This document shows positions 10,955 to 24,000 of a DNA stretch of 64,000 nucleotides, one piece after another. How positions within the stretch are numbered: the stretch's first letter is position 1; every line of letters starts with the position of its first letter. The notes beneath the pieces are model-generated. The model saw only the letters and a program-made list of their open reading frames with translations, ran no database searches and had not been told where the DNA came from. The stretch spans positions 43,241,698-43,305,697 of the forward strand of contig NC_091939.1 of NCBI RefSeq assembly GCF_041260155.1, given 5' to 3'. The stretch comes from Ptychodera flava. Lineage: Eukaryota > Hemichordata > Enteropneusta > Ptychoderidae. The translations under genes were made by a program, and so were the position numbers.

Positions 10955-11885
10955 ATCATGGAGGTAGTAGAGAAGGAGTCACAACTAGGCGGAGATCAAA
11001 GGGACCATGTGTTTTGCCGCAGTTTGCCTTACTAACTACTCCATTTGCACCAACAGGACTTGCGAACGCGTTTTCTCGGATTTACACGATGTTAAAGAGG
11101 TCGAGGAACAGATAATTGAGGAAGGGAGCTTTTGTATCTGCAAAGGCGCGGAGACTGAGTTGATGATAGCTTGCGATCACAAAAAAATGCCATACATCGT
11201 AGAGCAGCATTGTTAACACGCCAACTTTTTCCAAATCCAGTTCTTGGTTCTTGCCGTGTTTTATCATGTTGTACTGGCATTAATGATAAGGTTAAATAAG
11301 AAAGCATAGCTTTTAACTGCTACGTCCATGACTTTAATGAATGGTCGCGATATAAAAACAACACGTACGATGCATTGAAACAAAGCGTCGCCTATGGCGT
11401 CGCTGGCGTCGCAAACTGTTAAACACCCGAGAAACGCTACAAGTTTAATCCACGCTCACGGCAGTGCTGCAGTCCGCTGCACCATACTCAGTACATGATT
11501 GAAAAGTTCGTGATCAGAACTTTCATTCTAATGTGGAAAGGTTCCTGCGATCGAATGTAAAGTATATAAAAAACGACGTTAAAATTACCAAGATTTTGAG
11601 AATGAAAAACTTAAATTCCTGTAACTTCAGTTTTCGTGGACGGAACGTGTCGGTTCTTACACTATCATGACGCACTTGACCCAAGCTAGGCAAATACAGT
11701 CTTTGCGCATGTGTTATGACACTATGGAGAAACTGAGTCGCATTAGCAAACCCAGGTTAATTTCACTCGGTTCGGTTGTGAAGTACCGTCGGCAACGATG
11801 GACATAAAGGGATTAAACCAATGGTGCACAATAGTAATAAACGTAATTATCTCTGTTGTGACTCCTTCTCTACTACCTCCATGAT
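10955..11885. mobile_element. Element bounded by 31-bp perfect terminal inverted repeats
   Basis: The segment 10955-10985, beginning atcatggaggtagtagaga, recurs in perfect reverse complement at 11855-11885. The 931-bp interval is richer in CpG than its flanks and contains the reading frame described at 11046-11216. I could not identify a target duplication. The outer motif catggaggtag also appears in a hairpin at 40429-40459 and as tacctccatg near 42780 and 43004, which suggests a small family. It could be a non-autonomous DNA element or simply a spaced palindrome. Confidence 0.5.
11046..11216 (+). CDS. Possible captured exon or fragment, partial PHD-finger-like
   Basis: An acceptor-like tgcaccaacag precedes an open stretch ending in TAA at 11214-11216. 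The protein is acidic, then reads GSFCICKGAETELMIACDHKK. A CxC pair followed by MIACD is the start of many PHD fingers, but the remaining zinc ligands are not in the usual places. It lies between the inverted repeats at 10955 and 11885, so it may be a gene piece captured by a mobile element. It may equally be an isolated exon, or chance. Confidence 0.28.
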   Translation, partial: CTNRTCERVFSDLHDVKEVEEQIIEEGSFCICKGAETELMIACDHKKMPYIVEQHC

Positions 11886-12008
11886 AGCATATAGTGGAAG
11901 CTAGAAATGCCGAGATTTTCAGACGCATAATTTCTCACAGAAACATCAAAATGCCGCAACATGTGCGGTTCGCTTATTTTGAACTCTTTTGAACTCAACA
12001 TGGCCTTC

Positions 12009-12141
12009 TCTACTGGTGAGTGAGGTCGCATAAAACCAAAACTCACCGACCGCCTCACCGTAGAACTTAGCTGCAAAATTGTAGCTCTACGGTGAGGCGG
12101 TCGGTGAGTTTTGGTTTTTGCGACCTCGCTCACCAGTAGAG
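12009..12141. repeat. Long hairpin (inverted repeat)
   Basis: Perfect 30-bp arms lie at 12035-12064 and 12086-12115 (accaaaactcaccgaccgcc and its complement). Imperfect outer arms (ctactggtgag and ctcaccagtag) extend the foldback to 12009-12141. The central loop is about 21 bases. The size and structure resemble a miniature foldback element. Confidence 0.8.
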
Positions 12142-12201
12142 CTACAATGCCGAAGGCCCTGTAGCATACAAATAAGTACGCGGCACATGGCACGGCTTTT
12201 G

Positions 12202-12530
12202 ATGTAAAATCCCATATATTTACTGCATTTGGTCATACTGATTTATCACTACTGAAGATTAAACACTATACTACACTAACCTTGTCGTGTATGGGGTTTG
12301 GTATTTGTTCAAATACGTCGATCGCGTTCCAAAAACATTTCTTGGAGACGCCATTACCAACTTCCGGTAATGGCGGCTCCCAGAACATGCTCAATGTTTA
12401 TGGAATGCGATTGACATGTCTGTGCTAATACAAAACCCCATAAACGACAAGGTTAGTGTAGTATAGTGTTTAGTCTTCAGTAGTGATAAATCGGTACGAC
12501 CAAATGCAGTAAATATGTGGGATTTTACAT
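12202..12530. repeat. Large foldback, arms over 100 bp
   Basis: The left arm starts at atgtaaaatcccat (12202) and the right arm ends at gggattttacat (12530). In between, blocks such as cactatactacactaacctt recur in reverse complement, and the centre again pairs (gccattaccaac with ggtaatggcgg). Arms are nearly identical, with a few mismatches. No coding content is convincing. Confidence 0.8.
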
Positions 12531-12552
12531 GAAAATGCCACTCGTCTGAAGC

Positions 12553-12606
12553 TAGCAGCCAAAACCTAGCAGCCAAAACTATGGTGTGGAAGCTAGCAGC
12601 CAAAAT
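12553..12606 (+). repeat. Short tandem motif agctagcagccaaaa, three copies
   Basis: Three imperfect copies of (g)ctagcagccaaaa occur right after the foldback and before the satellite array. Confidence 0.6.
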
Positions 12607-12654
12607 TGAAGCCACTTTCCTCCTATATTTTGAAGTCAAGTGGACATCATTCTA

Positions 12655-15600
12655 ACATACAAGGTTCTTTATACATGTATCAACACAAACACATCATTTA
12701 CTAATTAATTTCTTTGCATAAATTATCTCCATTCTAATTAGCACCTGGTATCCCAGCTAACCTATGGCTATACAGCACAATGCATTGTCTGCTGGAATGA
12801 AAGAAAGAGTGTGCACCCATTACACCTAGCACGTCTTACACATATACATCCATACTAACAAACTACACTTATCTCATTTCTTAATTAATTTCTTTGCATA
12901 AATTATCTCCATTCTAATTAGCATCTATATGCTAGCCTATGGCTATCAAGCACAACTCATTGTCTGCTGCAATGAAAGAAAGAGTGTGCATCCATTTCAC
13001 CTAGCATGTCTTACACATATACATCCATACTAACAAACTACACTTATCTCATTTCTTAATTAATTTCTTTGCATAAATTATCTCTGCTTTAATTATCACC
13101 TATATGCTAGCCTATGGCCATACAGCAGAATATAGTGTGTGCCTGAATGAAAGAAAGAGTGTGCATCCATTTAACCTAGCATGTCTTACACATATACATC
13201 CATACTAAAAAATTACATTGTCTCATTTCTTAATTAATTTCTTTGCATAAATTATCTCAGCTTTAATTATCACCTATATGCTAGCCTATGGCGATAGACC
13301 AGAATGCATTGTCTCCTGGAGTCAAAGAAAGAGTGTGCATCCATTTAACCTAGCATGTCTTACACATATACATCCATACTAACAAACTACACTTGTCTCA
13401 TTTCTTAATTAATTTCTTTGCATAAATTATCTTCAATTAATTAACATATATATGCCAACCTATGGCTATACAGCACAATGCATTGTCTGCTGGAATGAAA
13501 GAAAGAGTGTGCATCCATTACACCTAGCATGTCTTACACATATACATCCATACTAACAAACTACACTTGTCTCATTTCTTAATTAATTTCTTTGCATAAA
13601 TTATCTCCATTCTAATTAGCATCTATATGCACAATGCAGGGTCTGCTGGAATGAAGAAAGAGTGTGCATCCATTACACCTAGCATGTCTTACTCATATAC
13701 ATCCATACTAACAAACTTCACTGCTCTCATTTCTTAATTAATTTCTTTGCATAAATTATCTCCAATTAATTAACATATATATGCCAACCTATGGCTATAC
13801 AGCACAATGCATTGTCTGCTGGAATGAAAGAAAGAGTGTGCATCCATTACACCTAGCACATCTTACACATATACATCCATACTAACAAACTACACTTATT
13901 TCATTTCTTAATTAATTTGTTTGCATAAATTATCTCAGCTTTAATTATCACCTATATGCTAACCTATGGCCATGGAGCAGAATATAGTGTCTGCCTGAAT
14001 AAAAGAAAGAGTGTGCATCCATTTCACCTAGCATGTCTTACTCATATACATCCATACTAACAAACTTCACTGCTCTCATTTCTTAATTAATTTCTTTGCA
14101 TAAATTATCTCCAATTAATTAACATATATATGCCAACCTATGGCTATACAGCACAATGCATTGTCTGCTGGAATGAAAGAAAGAGTGTGCACCCATTACA
14201 CCTAGCATGTCTTCCACTTATACATCCATACTAACAAACCACACTTCTCTCATTTCTTAATTAATTTCTTTGCATAAATTATCTCCAATTAATTAACATA
14301 TATATGCTAACCTAATAATAATAATAATAAAAATGCTAACCTAAGGCCATAGAGCAGAATATAGTGTCTGCCTAAATGAAAGAAAGAGTGTGCACCCATT
14401 ACACCTAGCATGTCTTACACATATACATCTATACTAACAAACTACACTTGTCTCATTTCTTAATTTATTTTTTTTGCATAAATTATCTCAGCTTTAATTA
14501 TTACCTATATGCTAGCCTATGGCCATAGACCAGAATGCATTGTCTCCTGGAGTCAAAGAAAGAGTGTGCATCCATTTCACCTAGCATGTCTTACACATAT
14601 ATATCCATACTAACAAACTACACTTGTCTCATTTCTTAATTAATTTCTTTGCATAAATTATCTCACATTAATTAACATATATATGCCAACCTATGGCTAT
14701 ACAGCAGAATATAGTGTCTGCCTGAATGAAAAAAAGAGTGTGCATCCATTTCACCTAGCATGTCTTACTCATATACATCCATACTAACAAACTTCACTGC
14801 TCTCATTTCTTAATTAATTTCTTTGCATAAATTATCTCCAATTAATTAACATATATATGCTAACCTAAGGCCATAGAGCAGAATATAGTGTCTGCCTAAA
14901 TGAAAGAAAGAGTGTGCACCCATTACACCTAGCATGTCTTACACATATACATCTATACTAACAAACTACACTTGTCTCATTTCTTAATTTATTTTTTTTC
15001 CATAAATTATCTCAGCTTTAATTATTACCTATATGCTAGCCTATGGCCATAGACCAGAATGCATTGTCTCCTGGAGTCAAAGAAAGAGTGTGCATCCATT
15101 TCACCTAGCATGTCTTACACATATATATCCATACTAACAAACTACACTTGTCTCATTTCTTAATTAATTTCTTTGCATAAATTATCTCACATTAATTAAC
15201 ATATATATGCCAACCTATGGCTATACAGCAGAATATAGTGTCTGCCTGAATGAAAAAAAGAGTGTGCATCCATTTCACCTAGCATGTCTTACTCATATAC
15301 ATCCATACTAACAAACTTAACTACTCTCATTTCTTAATTAACTTCTTTGCATAAATTATCTCGCATTAATTAACATATATATGCCAACCTACGGCTATAC
15401 AGCACAATGCTTTGTCTGCTGGAATGAAAGAAAGAGTGTGCATCCATTGCACCTAGCATGTCTTACACGTATACATCCATACTAACAAACTACACTTGTC
15501 TCATTTCTTAATGAATTTCTTTGCATAAATTAACTCCAATTAATTAACATATATATGCTAACCTATGACCCTACAGCAGAATAAAGTGTCTGTTTGAATG

Positions 15601-16018
15601 AAAGAAAGAGTGTGCATCCATTTCACCTAGCAGGTCTTACTCATACACATCCATAGTAACAAACTGCATTTGTCTCATTTCTTAATTAATTTCTTTGCAT
15701 AAATTATGTCTCGTTTAATTATCAGCTATGTGCTGGCCTATGGCCATAAACAAGAATAGTGTCTGCCTGAATGAAAGAAAGAGTGTGCATCCATTTCAAC
15801 TAGCATGTCTTACTCATATACATCCATACTAACAAGCTACACTTGTCACATTTCTTACAGAATGTAGTGTCTGCTGGAATGAAGAAAGAGTGTGCACACA
15901 TTACATCTAGCATGTCTTACACATATACATCCATACTAACAAACTACACTTGTCTCATTTCTTAATTAATTTTTTTGCATAAATTATTTCCAATTAATGA
16001 ACATATATATACTAGCCC
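12655..16018. repeat. Satellite array, unit about 176 bp, about 19 units
   Basis: A unit of about 176 bp recurs head to tail. Each carries the box ttaattaatttctttgcata, then the phrases cctatggc, gaaagaaagagtgtgca, cctagcatgtcttac and catccatactaacaaac. I counted about 19 copies of the tttgcataaattat box from 12712 to 15975, spaced mostly 173-180 bp apart. One unit carries a (taa)n insertion at 14311-14330, and one near 15850 lacks the box. A three-unit block is itself repeated: the 14341-14790 sequence returns about 525 bp later. No reading frame is conserved. Confidence 0.95.
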
Positions 16019-16915
16019 ATCTTTTGCAGCTACGTAGAACTACACGTTTGCAGCTAATCATCCTGATGTACACACTTTGACCATAGTCTATGTTTTGACA
16101 TAAACTGCTCATGGTGAGTGAATATCGCCTTCACAGCTCTTCAAACTGGATGGGACAGCAGTGTTTTCGGTTAACATCAGTCACGATAGTGACAGAAATC
16201 ATGGTTTCTTGATCTGAACCAACATACTCACCGGTACATTGAGTTACAGTGTTCAAAGCTTCAAAGTGCGTCCCAAAAAAGCTGGCCGTTTGTTAATAAA
16301 ATATTTCCTCGAAAATACCCACCTGGCCAATTGGTTTTAAAACTTTTCCTCCTAAAACAGCACCATTTTTTCGATTATGATGATTAGAGAAGAAATATTT
16401 TTACCATTAAAATTAAATTCTTGAAATATTTGAAAATAATATACTATTGTATATGTATATGAAGTTCTTTACAAGCGAAAATTGTATATTGAAAATTACG
16501 AATGTTGGTCTTAAAATATAGATTTTTGTCCGTGACTTCATTAAACGGATTTAAAGTGAAAAAGTTAAAGGGTCTATTTGAATGCATTGTGGGAACTGTT
16601 GCCATGGTATGCGCAAACATCATGCGCAATGCGTGAAAACAATGACATGGGGAGAGGTGAATCAAATCGTTGCCGGTTGAGTTGTGTTTACAACTAAAGT
16701 GCCTACGAAACTTAACATTTTCTGTAGATTTTTAGTCTATGTGTCGTTGGCATTGCATTCAAGCTTTGCTCTCATTATTGGACCGCCAGACAACTGGATT
16801 TAGGTCACGAAGCTGCCGAATCCCTTCGGGACTGAACTTGAGTGAGCCGGCCCGTGTGCTCACACGAACAGGGACTTAAATTTGAGTAATTTGTAAAGAC
16901 TCTAACTGTATCAAA
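16019..16915. other. Upstream region of MORN3
   Basis: There is no gene here. The last 250 bp before the MORN3 start become richer in CpG and probably hold the promoter and 5' untranslated region. I see no clear TATA box at a fixed distance. Confidence 0.4.
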
Positions 16916-19900
16916 ATGCCACATTTAAAACCAGAAAAGAAGGTGCAGCCTCTTTGGAAAGAGTGGGACTACAAGGCACAGAAGAAAGGTTTACACAAGA
17001 CCGTATTTTCTGTGAACGGTGATGAATACATCGGGGAGTGGTTAGACAACAAAAAACATGGTAAGTTTCCATGGAGTCTCTCTCAATGTAGGGAGCAGCT
17101 TTCACACTGAGAGAACGCAATCTTCAACATTATTGCTTTGCACATGGTGCATCCTCTTTGAATCTTCATGACAGCAACGCTCTCCGGGTAAAGCCCAAAG
17201 TTTAATAACATATTCTCGATTCGAAGAGAGGAGCACGAAGTTATATCAAGACACAGGACAGATACATGATTATAGCACAGTCCCTCTGTACCAGGTGCAG
17301 AGACTGGTTTATCATTTCATAAACCCTGGCCAAACTAATATAGCTTGGCTGCCACTTGGTGTTCAGCACAGCTGAAATTCTTGACACTGCTCTTGTACAC
17401 ATGTATTATTGTATATGTTCCATTTCTAGCTCCATGGATACTGTGAGACCCGAGTGCACGAGTCGTATACTTTCAGTGCCACATAATAGTGTAGCCCTGT
17501 GTACCGTGCTGTGTGTTTCCGGCATTATATGCCCCCCCCCTAGCCCTTCTGTCATGGGCAAATTCCCCGGACGTGGTCCCGATCTGGACCGCCTATGAAA
17601 AACTACCTTTTCTAACAATTTTCGGCCAAAATCAACTCAATTCCGCTCTATGCCTACCCAAATAACTCAATCGCTCACAGACTGCAAAAAAATTGCTCTT
17701 GTGACGTCCCATACCGTTGGTTTACTAGCAATATACAGTCAAGAGTCCAGTGGCCACTGGACCCTTGACTGTGAATCACTGGTAAACTAACGGTGTGGGA
17801 CGTCACAAGAGCAAATTTTTTTGCAGTCTGTTAGCAATTGAGTCATTCCGGTCGGCACATTATGAGCAGAATGGAGTTGATTTCGGCCGAAAATGGTTAG
17901 AATAAGTAGTTTTTCGTGTGTGGTCCAAATCGGGACGGCATCTGCCGGATTTTCCCATGAGAGTCAGTAGGGCTGTGGTGGGAGGCCATATAACGCCTGT
18001 TGCCAGGAACACACAGCACGGTATGCAAGGCTACATCATAGTGCAACTGATGACATGGTTCACTGGTGAGACTCAACCATTAGAATACCATCAGCAGTCT
18101 TGCTATTAGGCAGCACATGTCATAAGGCTGTTTTCACAAATATTTTTGAGGGGGGTCTAATTTCACACCCCATTCTGCAGGGTCAGAAAAATTGATTTAA
18201 AGACCCAATGATCCATTCGCAGTGTTTTATAGCATGACTTGCATATTTTTCCAAGACAAGAATTTGTTGCAAATTTATTGTATTAAATATATTTCCAATA
18301 GGCAAGGGTACAAACAAATGGAAGAAAAGTGGTGCAATCTATGATGGTGACTGGAAACATGGCAAACGTAATGGCTTTGGTACACTCAGTGTACCTGCAG
18401 AGGGTGGTAGTTTCAAGAAGCAATATTCAGGAGGTTGGAAGAATGACAAAAGACATGTAAGTTGTGGGATTAAAATGATAAAACATTTATTGTTTGTTGG
18501 TTCACTTTAAAAGGATTACCCATTTTGAAATGTAGTTTTAGGCAGTGCATTACTCAAATCTAAAGTTTCACTCGTAAACTTTTACGCAAACTTTCCTCAA
18601 GAAAACTTTAAACTTTATTTTCATAATCAAGACAAAAAACTAGCCATCATCATGCAGTTTGGTATCAGATAAAGAATACTAAAATTGCTTGGTATTTGAA
18701 ATTCAAAATTTTATTCAAACCAGTATCACTGTGAAAATTTTAGTATCAGAGAAACAAAATACCTAAAATTTGCTGGTATCTGAAAATCAAAATGGCTTTT
18801 ATTCCTCGTGTTAACTCTTTTGGGAAAAGTGATATAAGTAAGAAATAATTTGATTTTTACACAAAATATGAGATTGTACAAACTTCATTAGCTCCACCGG
18901 CTTCAAAACAAATCCACACAAGCGACAGACTTGCAAAGCATTGTTTAACCCTTTCACCACCATGGTATGGCCCAAACCCGTTGTTATCAATTGTGAGTGT
19001 GGACCTGTTTACAGGGAATTGGGGTGACCAGGTTAAATTTGCAATTCCTGTCCCTGAGGTGCATTTTACCATATTATAGCTGAACACCTGTATAGGAACA
19101 TTCAAAGGTACTCACCTCACCCGTAACCACATTGTACTGATAACATTACTGATTTCATCTGCAGGGATACGGAACACATTTTTACAATGAATTAGAATAC
19201 TATGAGGGTGAATTTTATGCTGATAAGAGAAGTGGCTGGGGTCGCATGTACTATGCAGATGATAGTATCTATGAAGGTGAATGGTATGATGACCAGAGAA
19301 ATGGACAAGGAATGCTTAGACTTGGTATGTTTATGATACAGTCTTACAGAAAAAGATTATTTTGTGGCCTTAAAATGAAATAACAGAAAATATCATATTC
19401 AGACTGATATTAGCATCATATTTAGTGTTGTTAGACTCGAGGAGAATTGACCAATCGACCAATATATTACCACTTAATCTCTTAGTATGAAAAGTGGTAA
19501 AATCTAAGTACCATTTAACTACCTACATTGCACAGTGAAATGAATTGAAAGGTTGGTCATGGTACACATATGTCTGCTTTGCCTGGGTGAAGTTTACAAC
19601 CTGCATGACAATAGTGCAAATGATGCAGGCTGAAAAGAATTTGTGCCGCTATTATCTGACACTATCTCATGAGGACAAGCCTTTTGAGAGCTGTTGTGAA
19701 GCTGTCGCTGTCAAGTTACTGTATCACAAAATCAGCTCATCAGCAATGAGTTAATCCATTACAGAGTCTGGCACGAACAAAGTGAGAGCAAAATTTTCCA
19801 TCCAGAAGCAGTGTCTGTTGCATTGTTTGTGTCTGGTGTGAATGACCAAATACTCAAGTCTTCACATTTACTGCAAGGTCTTGTTGAAAATGAAGATTGT

Positions 19901-21019
19901 CACTTCTGATTACCAGTAGATAAGTTCCTGTTTCCTATGGAACGATAGAAAGTACATGTAAGTGCAATGAAATGAACAGACTCTTGTAAATTTCTGAAAT
20001 GGTCATCTTCACTTACACTACAGCAAATGAAAACAGATATGAAGGCTCATGGCGAGATGACAAGAAGAACGGACCAGGCAAATTTTACCACCTAGACAAA
20101 GGACAAATGTTTGAAGGTGTATGGGTGGATGATATTCCAAAATGTGGCACAATGGAAGACTTTGGTAGACAAGGGGCACCTGACCCAACAGTGTATCCCA
20201 TCCCATCGGTAAGGATACAGTTTTTATCTCCCCTGTGTTTACAGTCAGTTAATCTGTATTGAATACACCATGTTGGTACTGTAATTACCCAGTGATATCA
20301 TCAAGTGTTCAGCTACAATGGGTGAGCAATTACCTCATTCAAAGTTTGCTATGTTGAAGAGACACAAAGTTTTAATCTCGTGCTAATAAATCATGTTAAA
20401 CTATCGGTGTTTGGTAATAGAATGAATTGAGAGGATTAAGACAGGGGTGAAAGTGATTTTTTGACTGAAAATAGAAATGTTCAGCAGAATGCACAAAGTG
20501 TAAAATTGTACACACAGTTTTTTTCTTATTCGATATTTTTCCCTTTTTATCATGTGATTAATTTATCTTGGTATGTGGTTCAAAATTGATCCAAAGAATC
20601 ATTATCAGACATGATGGTCCCATCTTCACAAATTGCCAATAAGGTATTTCCCTAGCAATGCACCTGAACTGGCCCGGTAATTACAGTGCCACAAGTTTGG
20701 TACATGTATGTGGATGGAATAGAAATGTACCAAGTCAAATAATTACAGTACTTACACATGTACATGTAGTACTGTTCCTTTCCAGTAAGTTTCAGCAATG
20801 AATTCCAATGTGGGCATTCTCATAGATATCACTACTGTAAAGCCTTTTAAAATGTGGTAGATAAACACTTCACTGTATGCCAAACATATCTTTCCATTAT
20901 CATCAGCATGTCTTTATAGCCTGTAACAAGTTTTCCTTTTATTTTTGCAGTGTGAACTCCAAGATGCAAATGGTGTTCTTCAAGCAGCAGAGGACATGTT
21001 CCTTCAAGAACAGGAATAA
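16916..21019 (+). CDS. MORN3: MORN repeat-containing protein 3, five coding exons
   Basis: Coding exons are 16916-17060, 18302-18456, 19165-19324, 20024-20208 and 20951-21019. All junctions are GT-AG, and their phases (1, 0, 1, 0) join into an open 237-residue protein, close to the about 240 residues of vertebrate MORN3. The start (MPHLKPEKKVQPLWKEWD) matches the family N-terminus, with its conserved LWK-WD-KAQ pattern. Seven MORN motifs follow, for example YIGEWLDNKKHGKG, YDGDWKHGKRNGFG, YEGEFYADKRSGWG, YEGEWYDDQRNGQG and FEGVWVDDIPKCG. The tail has the family GTMEDFGRQGAPDPT and PIPS segment. MORN repeats form a beta-strand scaffold that can bind proteins or membrane lipids. In vertebrates MORN3 is associated with sperm formation and ciliated cells. 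Intron 1 holds a foldback element. Nothing suggests decay. Confidence 0.94.
17479..18052. repeat. Long foldback element in MORN3 intron 1
   Basis: Arms of about 280 bp pair imperfectly around a centre near 17755. Matching blocks include gtgacgtccca, gcaaaaaaattgctcttgtg, gtggtcccgatctggacc and cggcattatatgcc, each with a reverse-complement partner in the other half. The outer motif ctgtgtgtt-ccggcattatatg is shared with the palindrome at 43121-43200, so both probably belong to one family. It contains no gene. Confidence 0.82.
18942..19060 (+). repeat. Dispersed repeat in MORN3 intron 2, copy 1
   Basis: The stretch from ccctttcaccaccatgg to ggtgaccaggttaaa is similar to 53818-53912 (cactttcaccaccatg to gtgaacagattaaat), including the internal cccaaa-cc-ttatta and acaggga segments. 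This is a two-copy dispersed repeat of unknown type. Confidence 0.6.
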
Positions 21020-24000
21020 TCAAATTTGATTCTGTGGACTTGAATGAAGACTCCTAGATTGTGAGGGAACAATCTATCCACAGTCTGTTGGGGCAAATTT
21101 AACATACATGTACTGTGAATGACATCATAACATTTGTCTGGTTTGCTCCCAAAAAACAAACATGCCCACTTTCCAACCAGTTGTGCTTTTGCCATGTTGA
21201 AAACTCTAGCATTGAAATACAACAGTGGACTGAGACTGATGATTAATATAGAAAAGAAATACCATTTTTTAAAACCATTATCACGTGTATATATATTGCT
21301 TTTATTGACATTTGTCATGTGAATTAAATAGTTTACTGAAACGTGTTGTTCATGTGTATGTTTCCCCCTTCAAATTATGATCATTCATGATAAACTGCGG
21401 GTACATAGTATTCACAGTACTGTACATTACCCATAATTCATTTGTACCCTTGGACATTCCCCAGTCTACTGGGTCTCCCATGTGTAGACAAATTCATAGA
21501 CTAGTTGTAAACATTCTGAAAACATACTTTCAAGCTCACCATTCTTTTCAATTCTCATTTCAAATGATTTGGAAAATAATGCATGATTGAGAAAGGTGAT
21601 AGCATTTTTGTAAAATTTTCCAATGATTGTGTGTTCAGCCATACAGAATAATGTGATGGAAAGTAGGGAGACTAGTTGCACCTGTTTTATGAACAAAAGG
21701 ATATTGCTTTTTTTCCAATGGAAATGACAAAAGAAATATGCATTCTAAGTTTTCTCAGACAATGAACCCTTCAGTTCGTCATAACTTGCTGCCTAAAAAG
21801 TATGGCAAGTACTAGAATGTGACTTTTATGGTTGTTTAAAGGTTATTTGGAAACTTTCACTGAAATACCTAAACATACTTTTTTTATTATTATTTAACAA
21901 TTATTCTGATGCTGCACATTATTGCTTGCATACAGAACTGAAAAAGTTATAAGAAAAGTAACCTTCAAGGATACAAATCAAAGAGAATTGTGGGTAATTT
22001 ATTGTACAGTACCGGTAGTGTTGTTACCATTGCAGCTTTCACCAAGCCATGTGTTTCACATGAAACAAACTTGAAAGTTGGATATTTCAGTAAGGCTTCT
22101 CATGCCCAATTATGGGTAGTTCTGTCAGAAGCAATATTCTTTGATCCTTGGGACTAAAATTTGCACATGTAAAGGAATAACCAGGTTACAAACAGCATAG
22201 CCATCATGATGTCAGGTCACACAAAAAAACTTCCTCAAAACTAATAGTTGCATTGTAAGAAACCCTTTATTTTTACATGTACATGTATGAAAATTGTTAA
22301 TATCTTACTGTGAGTAAAATGTTCAATACACTCCATGCCTTTTCCCATAGATTTCTATAATGCCCCTCTACTTCAAAATGTCTGCAGTCTATAAATAATT
22401 TTTGGTGATGATACATCAAGCAATGCCAAGTCACTGAGGAATAAGTTGATAGCCTGTCAACAGACCATTGTGTGCATTGAGACAAGTCAAACTATGACTT
22501 GTATACAGGTACTTACAAACACAGAAAGGGCAAATGCATAAGCTTGCCTAATCATGAACTTTTCCATTGTTTTATGTCAGCTTGCCCTGAAACACCTAAA
22601 ACCATGACCACACAAGTGACTGTTGACAGTCTAACAATTTTACAGAAATTTTCACCTTCATTGACAGCTTTCACCCTGACACTGCCTTTGCATTTATGAA
22701 CTGATAGAAGCTGCCCTCTATGGCAAGAAATATAACTCTGTAAACAATGCACACCTACCAGTATGTGAACCAGTGAACAAATGCAGTTTTGTTTGTGACA
22801 ATCTCTCCTACATTGAAAAATATGGAATTAGATTCTAACAAAAAGAATTTTGCAGTTCAGTCTCAAATACTCAGTGGATAAGGCTTCCTCTTTGACTCAT
22901 TCAAAAATATGTAAAATGTCTATGTCAAATGATGTTATATTTATCAACATGTACCCATCACAGTGGTACATATGCTAAAGGACCACTTCTTGCTGACAAA
23001 GTATTATCACATGAAACATAAATGTGTTCAGTTACTGGGTTGGACCCACATTCTGGACATTGGAAATGAAATAGCTATGCATGCACTGCTATGTGTAATG
23101 GTTTAGACCATAAATGGCCAATATTTGTAGCATTTATATGAATCAAAACTGGTATGTTGTGCAAAAATAATAAAATAGTTGAACAAACATTTCACTTAAT
23201 ACATATTCAGCGAAAAGACCAAAAGTCAAACAAAACACCAAATTACATACATTAATAATGAGCATCAAAGAAAAGAGATCTCAGTACATGCTGTACTTTC
23301 AAACAAAACCATGTTCCGGAGTCAATCCCTTTTCTGTGAAACAGCATCTTTCACCTACAAGGTTGGACACGTGAACCTATCATTTCTTGAAAGGTTTACA
23401 TCACAGATGTAACTGGAGCTTTTTAACATTGCTATATTCATGTATTTCTTCTGAATATAAAACATGCAAAGCACCATATTCATACTTCTGACAATTCATA
23501 TCAAAACACAAAAATGCAACATACAGAGCTCTCTTCAGGTATTTCACAGTCACTGTTGAGGTATGCATTATCAGTGTGGATAGGCTGTAATTTTCTGTAA
23601 AGGTATTTCTGAGATACCAGACTAGCGCTGTCTCTCTATTGCCCTGAGACTCCACAATCAAAAGAAAAATACCATAAAAAATCGAGCTGATTGAAGGTTC
23701 ATTAATAAGTACCAGCAGTGATTTCAAGTATACACATCTATCTAAAACACAGCATGGCATTTTGCATCTGTCATCTTGTAAGTCCACATGTAAAATGCAT
23801 GTACAAGTGACTTATGGCCAATTAATCGCTCAGTGAAAGTACAATTTCACAGGATCCTTGAGCAAACACATGCAGCATAAGCAATTACTTCCATAGACAC
23901 AGACTTACATCAGCTGGTTATGAAATATTTTAAAATCTGTACTAAGTTTTGTGAAAGTTTATGGATATTACTTTTCCATATTCTACAGTTATAATCATTT

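Noticed and set aside
11873..12639. Several 80-106 residue minus-strand frames across the hairpins
   Set aside because: They cross inverted-repeat arms and have no conserved motif. They are chance frames.
12655..16018. Possible CRISPR array because of regular repeats
   Set aside because: The units are contiguous 176-bp monomers with no unique spacers, in an intron-bearing eukaryotic genome.
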